From contig JANQTK010000082.1 of NCBI GenBank assembly GCA_030731695.1, forward strand, positions 10,446 to 22,756: 12,311 nucleotides of DNA, written 5' to 3'. The notes below the pieces were generated by a model, which saw only the letters and a list, made by a program, of their open reading frames with translations, made no database searches and was not told the DNA's origin. Both the position numbers and the translations under genes were made by a program. The stretch comes from Polaribacter sp. GTDB lineage: Bacteria; Bacteroidota; Bacteroidia; Flavobacteriales; Flavobacteriaceae. This document shows positions 6,763-12,311 of the stretch, piece after piece. Position 1 is the first letter of the stretch. Each line of letters opens with the position of its first letter.

Positions 6763-6792
6763 TTGCGTATCTGTAAAATTGAGTTATATTTG
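6763..6792 (+). promoter_or_regulatory. Promoter of the CAT-anticodon tRNA
   Basis: TTG at 6763-6765 (in TTGCGTA), 19 bases, then TATATTTG at 6785-6792 is a full Bacteroidota promoter. The base after it begins CACCCTC, a GC-rich discriminator as often seen at stable RNA promoters. It lies 16 bases before the tRNA 5' end. Confidence 0.87.
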
Positions 6793-6808
6793 CACCCTCA
6801 AAACTAAT

Positions 6809-6882
6809 GGCGAGGTAGCTCAGTTGGTTAGAGCGCAGGATTCATAACCCTGAGGTCACGGGTTCAACTCCCGTCTTCGCTA
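6809..6882 (+). tRNA. tRNA-Met (anticodon CAT)
   Basis: A complete 74-base cloverleaf is visible. The acceptor is GGCGAGG with CTTCGCT (G1-U72 and G6-U67 wobble pairs). The D arm is GCTC/GAGC with loop AGTTGGTTA. The anticodon stem CAGGA/CCCTG carries the loop TTCATAA, with CAT at 6843-6845. The T arm is ACGGG/CCCGT with loop TTCAACT, and the discriminator is A73. CCA is not encoded. It lacks the initiator hallmarks (1-72 mismatch, three GC pairs next to the anticodon loop). Elongator Met is likely; tRNA-Ile2, whose CAT is modified by TilS, is the alternative. The A31-C39 pair at the base of the loop is a mismatch. Confidence 0.93.
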
Positions 6883-6883
6883 C

Positions 6884-6917
6884 AAAAATCTCAAGCTAAC
6901 ATTGTTTGAGATTTTTT
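6884..6917 (+). terminator. Rho-independent terminator of the tRNA
   Basis: AAAAATCTCAA at 6884-6894 pairs perfectly with TTGAGATTTTT at 6906-6916, and G-U and C-G pairs extend it inward. The 3' arm ends in six T (6912-6917). It begins two bases after the discriminator base. Confidence 0.9.
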
Positions 6918-7102
6918 ATTTTTACAATAAATTCAATTTAAAATTCAAAGAAATAACATGTTACTTTGGATGAATTTAAAGTAAAAATATTATAAATTTA
7001 AAAGTATATTTACATTGAAAATCAGCTTCATAAATAGAAATTAAAAAATAATTGCATGATTTTAAAATTAGTAAATAACTTTTTACCACAAAATATTTCT
7101 GA
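6918..7102. other. AT-rich spacer between tRNA terminator and the FAD oxidoreductase gene
   Basis: This is the longest stretch without a recognised gene. It holds an inverted repeat TTACTTT/AAAGTAA (6961-6967 and 6978-6984), a poor -7 match TATATTTA (7005-7012) and a 16-codon open frame (7056-7106) that overlaps the next start as ATGA. No exact promoter is seen. Confidence 0.5.
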
Positions 7103-8656
7103 ATGATTCAAGAAATTCAATTTCGAGTTAATTTAATTGAAGAACGAAAAGAAGACATCCTTTTGTACAAATCTTCTATTGTTTTAGGAGTAGAAAAAAG
7201 TGAAATCTCTGCAGTAAAAATTATAAAAAAATCGATTGATGCACGAAAAAAAGAAATTTTTTTCAATTATAAAGTAGCAGTTTACATTAAAGAAACTCCC
7301 GAAAATTCTTCATATACATTCGACTATAAAGATATTTCTAAATCAAAAGAGGTTCATATCATAGGTTTTGGACCAGCTGGAATGTTTGCCGCTTTGCGTT
7401 GTATTGAACTGGGTTTTAAACCTGTTGTTTTAGAACGCGGAAAAAAAGTACAAGAAAGACGCAGAGACATCAAAGCAATAAATCAAGATCATATTGTTAA
7501 TGACGATTCTAATTATTGTTTTGGCGAAGGTGGTGCAGGAACTTATTCTGACGGAAAATTATATACTAGAAGTTTAAAACGAGGAGATGTAAGACGGATT
7601 TTTGAAAACTTAGTTTTTCACGGTGCCACTGAACAAATTTTAATTGATGCACATCCACATATTGGTACTAATAAATTGCCAAAAATTGTTGAAAATATTC
7701 GTGAAACTATTTTACAATTTGGAGGAGAAATTCATTTTGAAACCAAAGTGACCAATTTTGTTATCAAAAACAATGAAATTAAAGCAATTCAGTTGCATAA
7801 TGGCAATGAAATGACTGTGAATTCAGTAATTTTGGCTACAGGTCATTCTGCGAGAGATATTTATGAATTGTTACATAAAAAAGAAATTACTTTAAAAGCG
7901 AAATCTTTTGCTATGGGCGTTCGTGTGGAACATCCTCAAGAAATTATAGACCAAATTCAATACCATTGCAAAGGAGAAAGAGATGAATTGTTACCTGCAG
8001 CTGCTTACAGCTTGGTGCATCAAATTAATGAAAGAGGTGTGTATTCTTTTTGCATGTGCCCAGGAGGATTTATTGTTCCTGCTGCAACTGCAAGTGGTGA
8101 AGTTGTTGTAAATGGAATGTCGCCAAGTAAACGAAATAATAAATTTGCCAACTCAGGAATTGTAGTAGAAATTGATGCTGAGAGAGACCTATTTAAGTAT
8201 GAAAAATTTGGCGCATTAAAAGGATTGGAATATCAAAAAGATTTAGAAAAAATCGCATTTTTTGCGGGAGGAAGAACCCAAACTGCACCTGCACAGAGGT
8301 TGGTTGATTTTGTCGAAGGAAAATTATCACCCAATTTAAATGATTGTTCTTATCAACCAGGATTAAAATCTGCCCCATTACATTCATTATTACCAAAAAA
8401 TATTGGGAGCAGATTGCGAAAAGGATTTGATGCTTTTGGAAAAAAAATGCATGGATATTATACAAATGAAGCCAATATTGTTGGTGTAGAGTCAAGAACA
8501 TCATCTCCTGTAAGTATTCCTAGAAAGGAAGATTTAGAACACCCACAAATCAAAGGTTTGTTTCCTTGTGGCGAAGGTGGTGGCTATGCTGGAGGAATTG
8601 TATCAGCAGCTATGGATGGAGAACGTTGTGCTGAAGCAGTGATTTCAAAATTATAA
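7103..8656 (+). CDS. FAD-dependent oxidoreductase, COG2509-type uncharacterised dehydrogenase
   Basis: This 517-residue cytosolic flavoprotein belongs to the COG2509-like group of FAD-dependent dehydrogenases; no substrate has been established that I know of. A roughly 80-residue N-terminal domain (EIQFRVNL to NYKVAVYI) precedes the Rossmann FAD site HIIGFGPAGMFAALRCIELG (85-104), with Glu111 in VVLERG expected to bind ribose. FGEGGAGTYSDGKL (140-153) is a signature of the group, and ILATGHSARDIYELL is the second dinucleotide-type motif. The C-terminal CGEGGGYAGGIVSAAMDGE closes the FAD fold. Length and start look normal. A possible 16-codon upstream frame ends across its ATG. It lies 58 bases before the rimB-like gene in the same direction, but that gap may hold a separate promoter. 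The family call is firm. Confidence 0.9.
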   Translation: MIQEIQFRVNLIEERKEDILLYKSSIVLGVEKSEISAVKIIKKSIDARKKEIFFNYKVAVYIKETPENSSYTFDYKDISKSKEVHIIGFGPAGMFAALRCIELGFKPVVLERGKKVQERRRDIKAINQDHIVNDDSNYCFGEGGAGTYSDGKLYTRSLKRGDVRRIFENLVFHGATEQILIDAHPHIGTNKLPKIVENIRETILQFGGEIHFETKVTNFVIKNNEIKAIQLHNGNEMTVNSVILATGHSARDIYELLHKKEITLKAKSFAMGVRVEHPQEIIDQIQYHCKGERDELLPAAAYSLVHQINERGVYSFCMCPGGFIVPAATASGEVVVNGMSPSKRNNKFANSGIVVEIDAERDLFKYEKFGALKGLEYQKDLEKIAFFAGGRTQTAPAQRLVDFVEGKLSPNLNDCSYQPGLKSAPLHSLLPKNIGSRLRKGFDAFGKKMHGYYTNEANIVGVESRTSSPVSIPRKEDLEHPQIKGLFPCGEGGGYAGGIVSAAMDGERCAEAVISKL

Positions 8657-8663
8657 AACTTTT

Positions 8664-8695
8664 TTGCTTTTAATCAATAAGTATCTGTAATTTTA
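8664..8695 (+). promoter_or_regulatory. Possible promoter of the rimB-rimK-hydrolase cassette
   Basis: TTG at 8664-8666 is followed 21 bases later by TAATTTTA at 8688-8695, one base off TAnnTTTG. It lies 19 bases before the ATG at 8715. The match is imperfect, and read-through from the upstream FAD gene is also possible. Confidence 0.35.
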
Positions 8696-8714
8696 CCGTA
8701 ATTCGATTTCTTTC

Positions 8715-9158
8715 ATGAAAATAACTATTGGCCGTTTTGATAAAGCCGATTTTAAAGAGTTTTTCCTCTTTGATATTGACGTAAAAATAGATTCTGGAGC
8801 GTATACTTCCTCCATACATTGTTCAAATATTCAAGAAATTACCATCAATAATGAAAATTATATTAGATTTACATTATTGGATCCACAACATCCATTTTAT
8901 AATAATAAAGAGTATAGTACAAAGAACTATGCAATGAAATTGGTAAAAAGTTCCAATGGAATTACTCAAAAAAGATATTTAATTCAGACTGAAATTTTTA
9001 TATTTAACACATCTTTTCCAATTCATTTAACATTGAGTGAACGAAAAGACATGAAATTTCCGGTTTTATTGGGTAGAAAATTTTTAAACAAACGTTTTGT
9101 GATTGATACTTCAAGAACAAATATTTCTCACAAACAAAAAAATAACAATCACATATGA
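8715..9158 (+). CDS. RimB-like retropepsin-fold protease (RimK-associated, 'ATP-dependent zinc protease' family PF05618)
   Basis: This 147-residue protein belongs to the family named ATP-dependent zinc protease/RimK-LysX associated (PF05618), whose fold and motif are those of retropepsin aspartic proteases. The catalytic-type motif is KIDSGAYTSSIH (24-35) with Asp26, and the closing motif PVLLGRKFL with FVIDTSR lies at 116-134. In Pseudomonas the homologue RimB is encoded with rimK and acts on the glutamate-modified ribosomal protein S6. A single chain of this size would act as a homodimer, as in retropepsins (inference). The reading frame ends in ATGA, overlapping the rimK start by four bases, so the two are translationally coupled. 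The basic, Asn/Lys-rich tail (SHKQKNNNHI) is probably disordered. Confidence 0.85.
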   Translation: MKITIGRFDKADFKEFFLFDIDVKIDSGAYTSSIHCSNIQEITINNENYIRFTLLDPQHPFYNNKEYSTKNYAMKLVKSSNGITQKRYLIQTEIFIFNTSFPIHLTLSERKDMKFPVLLGRKFLNKRFVIDTSRTNISHKQKNNNHI

Positions 9159-10030
9159 AAATAGTCATATTATCAAGAAATCCAAAATTGTATTCTACTC
9201 GAAGATTGGTTGAAGCTGCTGAAAAAAGAAAACACGAAGTAATTGTAGTAGATCACTTAAAATGCAATATTGAGATTGAAAAAAGAGCGCCAAAAATTTT
9301 TTATAAAGGCGAATATTTAGAAAATGTTGATGCTATAATTCCAAGAATTGGTGCATCAGTTACTTTTTATGGAACTGCTGTTGTACGTCAATTCGAAATG
9401 ATGAAAGTGGTAACCTGTGTTTCATCGCAAGCATTAACTCGTTCTAGAGATAAATTAAGCAGTTTACAAATTTTAGCCCGAGCAGGTGTTGGCTTACCAA
9501 AAACGGTATTTACTAACTATACAAAAGATGTATCACATTTAGTAAAATCAGTTGGTGGTGCTCCATTAGTACTAAAATTATTAGAAGGAACTCAAGGATT
9601 GGGTGTGGTTTTAGTAGAAACACAAAACGCAGCAACTTCCGTTTTAGAAGCCTTTAATGGTTTAGGAGCAAGAGTAATTGCACAAGAATTTGTGAAAGAA
9701 GCTGGTGGTGCAGATATCAGAGCTTTTGTAGTTGACGGAAAAGTGGTTGGCGCTATGAAAAGACAAGGAAAAGAAGGAGAATTTCGATCAAATTTACACA
9801 GAGGAGGAAATGCCACAGTCATAGAATTGACAGATGAAGAAGAAAAAACTGCCTTGAAAGCTGTAAAAGCAATGGGATTAGGTGTTGCAGGTGTTGATAT
9901 GTTGCAATCATCTAAAGGTCCTTTGGTTTTAGAAGTAAACTCATCTCCAGGATTAGAAGGTATTGAGAGAGTTACTGGAAAAAACATTGCAAAAGAAATT
10001 ATCAGATATTTAGAAATTCATGTCGAGTAA
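9155..10030 (+). CDS. rimK: RimK, ATP-grasp glutamate ligase for ribosomal protein S6
   Basis: RimK adds glutamate residues to the C-terminus of ribosomal protein S6 (RpsF) using ATP, in the cytosol; some homologues also make free poly-glutamate. The protein has 291 residues, close to the E. coli enzyme. The N-terminal domain runs to about residue 95, including IIPRIGASVTFYG (61-73). ATP-grasp features follow: SRDKL (97-101), the lysine and glycine-rich loop KLLEGTQGLGVVL (141-153), the adenine hinge QEFVKE (177-182), DIRAFVVDG (187-195), GEFRSNLHRGG (208-218), and the metal-binding Asp248 and LEVNSSPGLEGIE (259-271) with Glu260 and Asn262. No key residue is missing. The ATG overlaps the rimB-like stop, and the 3' end overlaps the next gene by 11 bases, so the three genes form one tightly coupled unit. 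Confidence 0.95.
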   Translation: MKIVILSRNPKLYSTRRLVEAAEKRKHEVIVVDHLKCNIEIEKRAPKIFYKGEYLENVDAIIPRIGASVTFYGTAVVRQFEMMKVVTCVSSQALTRSRDKLSSLQILARAGVGLPKTVFTNYTKDVSHLVKSVGGAPLVLKLLEGTQGLGVVLVETQNAATSVLEAFNGLGARVIAQEFVKEAGGADIRAFVVDGKVVGAMKRQGKEGEFRSNLHRGGNATVIELTDEEEKTALKAVKAMGLGVAGVDMLQSSKGPLVLEVNSSPGLEGIERVTGKNIAKEIIRYLEIHVE

Positions 10031-10985
10031 ACCATTCGTACTTTTAGGTAAAGAAATTCCGAAAGGAAGTAGTGTTTTGCTTGATTTAGAAGTTGCTAAA
10101 TTACACACTCGAACCACCGTAAAAGTTCCTGTTATTGTAAATCGCGCAAAAAAAAGTGGTCCTGTTGTTTTATTATTAGCAGGTTTACATGGAGATGAAG
10201 TAAATGGAGTTGCTATTATAAGAGAGATTATTGCTCAAAAAATAAATAAACCCAACAAAGGAACTATTATTTGTATTCCTGTTTTTAATATTTTTGGATA
10301 CCTAATTCAAACTCGCGAATTTCCTGATGGAAGAGATTTAAACCGAGTTTTTCCTGGTTCTCCAAACGGATCTTTAGCAAGCCAATTTGCGTATCAATTT
10401 ATTGAAAATATTGCTCCTTTTGCAGATTATGTAATTGATTTTCACACAGGTGGTGGTGATAAAGAAAATATGGCACAAATTCGTTGTCATGAAAATGAAG
10501 CTGAAACCATGAAATTGGCTGAAATTTTCAATCCACCTTACATTATTCATTCTGATTACATAGCAAAATCGCTGCGTGAAACTTTGAACAAAATGAATAA
10601 AACAGTCTTGTTGTTTGAAGGAGGGAAATCTAAAAATTTTGACCCAAAAATTATTTCACAGGGCGTAAGGGGCACTAAAAATATTTTAACACATTTGGGT
10701 TTAATTGAAGGAACTATTGAAAAAACTGTAGAACCAATTCACTTAAAAAAAACAAAATGGTTAAGAGCACCTTATTCAGGAATGTTTAAACTAAATGTCA
10801 AAAATGGAACTTTTGTTAAAAAGAAAGAGGTTTTAGCTGTTATTTTAGACCCGTTTGGAGATTTTAAAAAGAAAGTATATGCACCTTTTGACGGACATAT
10901 TTTTTGCATCAATAAAACACCAATTGTGAATAAAGGAGATGCTTTATTTCATATTAGTAACGAGCATGAAATTGAAGAAAAATAA
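10020..10985 (+). CDS. Succinylglutamate desuccinylase/aspartoacylase-type zinc hydrolase (M14-like)
   Basis: This 321-residue zinc hydrolase is of the AstE/AspA family, part of the M14 carboxypeptidase clan, which cleaves amide bonds next to acidic or acylated amino acids. Zinc ligands are visible as His57 and Glu60 in LAGLHGDEVNG, and His142 in DYVIDFHTGG. DLNRVFPGS (106-114) carries the substrate-carboxylate arginine, and Glu200 in VLLFEGG fits the catalytic general base. The last 75 residues (from WLRAPYSGMF) form a beta-rich, biotinyl-like lid domain. The ATG is inside the last codons of rimK (11-base overlap). Family members are common beside rimK in other bacteria too. A role in removing glutamate from RimK products is inference; true AstE or aspartoacylase activity is less likely, since no arginine-catabolism genes are near. 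Confidence 0.87.
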   Translation: MSSKPFVLLGKEIPKGSSVLLDLEVAKLHTRTTVKVPVIVNRAKKSGPVVLLLAGLHGDEVNGVAIIREIIAQKINKPNKGTIICIPVFNIFGYLIQTREFPDGRDLNRVFPGSPNGSLASQFAYQFIENIAPFADYVIDFHTGGGDKENMAQIRCHENEAETMKLAEIFNPPYIIHSDYIAKSLRETLNKMNKTVLLFEGGKSKNFDPKIISQGVRGTKNILTHLGLIEGTIEKTVEPIHLKKTKWLRAPYSGMFKLNVKNGTFVKKKEVLAVILDPFGDFKKKVYAPFDGHIFCINKTPIVNKGDALFHISNEHEIEEK

Positions 10986-11016
10986 TTTTTGAAGTTTTAA
11001 AAATAAATATATTTAA

Positions 11017-11481
11017 ATGAAAACCGCCCAAGAATTTTTTGACGAATACGCCATCAGTCACCAAAATAAAACCAATATTGCCATTCATTATATTTGTGTA
11101 CCACTGATATTTTTTAGTGTTATTGGCTTGTTGATGAGCATTCCAACCACTTTTTTAGAAAATTTATTTGGATTGTACAACCCATTGATTGAAAATTGGG
11201 CGATTGTAATTGGAGCCTTAATTTCCATTTTTTATCTACGATTGGGATTTTGGTATTTTGCTCAAATGCTACTAGTAATCTTACTTTCTGTAGTGCTTAA
11301 TTTTTGGTTAAGCAATCTTACGAACTTATTGTATGCCTCTTTGTCAATCTTTATCATTGCTTGGATTGGACAATTTTATGGTCATAAAGTGGAAGGTGCA
11401 AAACCATCTTTTATAAAAGATTTGCAATTTTTATTGATTGGACCATTGTGGGTAATTCAAAAAATAGTAAATAAAAAATAA
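11017..11481 (+). CDS. Mpo1-like membrane protein (DUF962/YGL010w family)
   Basis: This 154-residue integral membrane protein is of the Mpo1 family (DUF962). In yeast, Mpo1 is an iron-dependent dioxygenase that shortens 2-hydroxy fatty acids during phytosphingosine breakdown. The family start FFDEYAISHQNKTNIAIHYICVPLI (7-31) holds His15 and His24, and GQFYGHKVEGAKPSF (118-132) holds His123; these are the expected metal-binding histidines. Hydrophobic segments lie at about 24-42, 60-76, 79-98, 103-121 and 135-149. It begins 31 bases after the zinc hydrolase gene without a clear promoter and ends 3 bases before the csaA-like gene. Enzymatic activity in bacteria is inferred from yeast. Confidence 0.85.
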   Translation: MKTAQEFFDEYAISHQNKTNIAIHYICVPLIFFSVIGLLMSIPTTFLENLFGLYNPLIENWAIVIGALISIFYLRLGFWYFAQMLLVILLSVVLNFWLSNLTNLLYASLSIFIIAWIGQFYGHKVEGAKPSFIKDLQFLLIGPLWVIQKIVNKK

Positions 11482-11484
11482 GCT

Positions 11485-11823
11485 ATGAAAGAAACCATTT
11501 CTTTCGAAGATTTCGAAAAAATTGATATCAGAATAGGAACAATTATAGAAGTAACTGATTTTCCGAAAGCCAAAAAACCTGCGTATCAATTAACTATTGA
11601 TTTTGGAGAATTAGGCATCAAAAAATCGAGTGCTCAAATAACCGATTTATATTCAAAAGAAACTTTATTAAATAGACAAGTTACTGCTATTGTAAACTTT
11701 AAACCGAGACAGATTGCCAATTTTATTAGTGAAGTTTTAGTGTTGGGCGTTTATAATGAATCCGAAAATGTGGTTTTATTAAAAGCTTCTAAGTCCATAA
11801 AAAATGGAGAACAAATATCTTAA
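11485..11823 (+). CDS. csaA: CsaA-like tRNA-binding protein
   Basis: This is a 112-residue cytosolic protein consisting of a single tRNA-binding OB-fold domain of the CsaA/Trbp111 type. Family blocks are DIRIGTIIEVTDFPKAKKPAYQ (14-35), KKSSAQIT (46-53), NRQVTAIVNFKPRQI (63-77) and SEVLVLG (82-88). In Bacillus, CsaA binds tRNA and has been described as a secretion-related chaperone; the dimer forms around the NFKPRQ segment. Length matches the stand-alone family, so this is not a fragment of methionyl- or phenylalanyl-tRNA synthetase. It follows the Mpo1-like gene by 3 bases and shares its transcript. No hairpin terminator is seen in the 52 bases before the convergent yqaE-like gene. Confidence 0.9.
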   Translation: MKETISFEDFEKIDIRIGTIIEVTDFPKAKKPAYQLTIDFGELGIKKSSAQITDLYSKETLLNRQVTAIVNFKPRQIANFISEVLVLGVYNESENVVLLKASKSIKNGEQIS

Positions 11824-11875
11824 TTTTGAATGTTGAGTTTTAAGTTTTAAGTGAACTAAAAATTAAAAAACAAAA

Positions 11876-12034
11876 CTATTTCTTCGGATTATTTAATATT
11901 ATCAAGGCTCCAATCACTCCAGGAATCCAACCACATAGTGTCAGTAAAAAAATAATAAAAAAAGAACCACAACCTTTATCAATCACTGAAAATGGAGGAA
12001 AGAAAATAGCCAATAACACTCTTAAAAAACTCAT
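11876..12034 (-). CDS. YqaE/Pmp3 family small membrane protein
   Basis: This 52-residue protein reads leftward from ATG at 12034 to TAG at 11876. It has the two-helix Pmp3/YqaE layout. Helix 1 covers about residues 3-19 with the FFPPFSV motif (11-17), then the short KGCG turn (20-23), then helix 2 with FFIIFLLTLCGWIPGVIGALII (25-46), followed by a basic end (NNPKK). The Pro-Pro pair, the conserved GCG turn and GWIPGVIGA are diagnostic. Family members are plasma-membrane proteolipids; in yeast and plants they affect membrane potential and cation tolerance, while the bacterial role is little known. It lies convergent to csaA and 104 bases downstream of the peptidase C-terminus. No exact TAnnTTTG was found before it. 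Confidence 0.88.
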   Translation of the reverse strand: MSFLRVLLAIFFPPFSVIDKGCGSFFIIFLLTLCGWIPGVIGALIILNNPKK

Positions 12035-12138
12035 GATAATTGTTTAGTTCGTTGTTAGTATAAACGATTCTCCACTAAAATTGTTACAATCATAAAACAG
12101 CAATGTGAATTTAAAATTCCAAAACTTTGAACTTAAAA

Positions 12139-12311
12139 TCACATTTCACTTCCAAAAAAAACAGCATTCATTAATAGTTTGTTAGTACCAAACCAAAAAC
12201 CTCTAAAATTGGTGTTATCTGTAAAAACTAGCACTCTTCCTGAACCCAATCTTTGAGCTTTAAAAGGAATTGTATTTGGAATAACTTTCGCATTTTCTTT
12301 TGAAATATATC
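12139..12311 (-). CDS. M14-type zinc carboxypeptidase, C-terminal end (partial)
   Basis: The minus strand is open from the window edge to TGA at 12139, giving the last 56 residues of a larger protein. RLGSGRVLVFTDNTNFRGFW, then FGTNKLLMNAVFFG, is the closing module typical of the large secreted M14-type carboxypeptidases of flavobacteria, an amidotransferase-like C-terminal domain. The catalytic zinc domain is outside the window, so activity cannot be checked. The call rests on this C-terminal pattern only. No hairpin with a T-tract follows its stop. Confidence 0.65.
   Translation of the reverse strand, partial: YISKENAKVIPNTIPFKAQRLGSGRVLVFTDNTNFRGFWFGTNKLLMNAVFFGSEM

Noticed and set aside
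6582..6776. 64-codon plus-strand frame over the START-like gene start
   Set aside because: It overlaps the conserved N-terminus of the START-like gene and shows no family pattern.
8193..8504. 103-codon minus-strand frame inside the FAD oxidoreductase gene
   Set aside because: It is antisense to conserved coding sequence and has no recognisable motif or promoter.
9592..9987. 131-codon open frame on the minus strand inside rimK
   Set aside because: It lies wholly antisense to an intact, strongly conserved gene, and its product (Ser/Pro/Thr-rich) shows no domain. It is a codon-bias shadow.
11824..11875. Terminator between the csaA-like and yqaE-like genes
   Set aside because: Only a 5-base TTTTA/TAAAA stem without a T-run on either strand; the segment is low-complexity GTTTTAA repeats.
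12105..12142. Imperfect inverted repeat near the M14-type peptidase stop as a terminator
   Set aside because: The stem has several mismatches, no T-tract follows on the minus strand, and it overlaps the coding end.
1..12311. CRISPR array, insertion sequence, prophage or integrated element
   Set aside because: No spaced direct repeats of array type, transposase, integrase or terminal inverted repeats were seen, and no duplication flanks the tRNA 3' end within the window.

Overview
The window is AT-rich chromosomal DNA (by eye roughly one third G+C) from a member of the Bacteroidota, most likely family Flavobacteriaceae. Three things point there. The promoters are of the Bacteroidota type (TAnnTTTG at -7, TTG about 19 bases upstream). 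Start codons lack Shine-Dalgarno sequences. The gene set is flavobacterial in style: DUF493, AAA_28 ATPase, recQ, fmt, HU, YqgE, a class IV aminotransferase and a START-like protein. No insertion sequence, phage gene, CRISPR array or rRNA was seen. This is ordinary core-genome DNA with a few accessory touches.

Left part (1-4285). A leftward operon of a DUF493 protein and a secreted parvulin-type peptidylprolyl isomerase (cut by the window edge) diverges from a rightward operon of an AAA_28 NTPase (TTG start), a RecQ helicase and methionyl-tRNA formyltransferase. Facing promoters lie at 803-851.

Centre (4286-6900). HU has its own strong promoter and a textbook terminator. Two identical 10-base direct repeats, 21 bases apart, lie upstream of that promoter. 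YqgE follows and converges on a class IV aminotransferase; their stop codons overlap. A START-like gene precedes the aminotransferase and is separated from it by a perfect palindromic terminator. A CAT-anticodon tRNA (probably elongator Met) has a promoter of the same architecture as HU and its own terminator.

Right part (6901-12311). A large FAD-dependent oxidoreductase of the COG2509 type is followed by a tightly overlapping cassette: a RimB-like retropepsin-fold protease, the RimK glutamate ligase and an AstE/aspartoacylase-like zinc hydrolase. This is the best candidate for an under-described system, since it looks like a ligase (writer) packed with two candidate hydrolases (erasers) for a C-terminal glutamate modification. 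Next come an Mpo1-like membrane protein and a CsaA-like tRNA-binding protein. Two leftward genes close the window: a 52-residue YqaE/Pmp3 membrane protein and the C-terminus of an M14-type zinc carboxypeptidase. No gene-free stretch exceeds 300 bases; the longest is 6883-7102.
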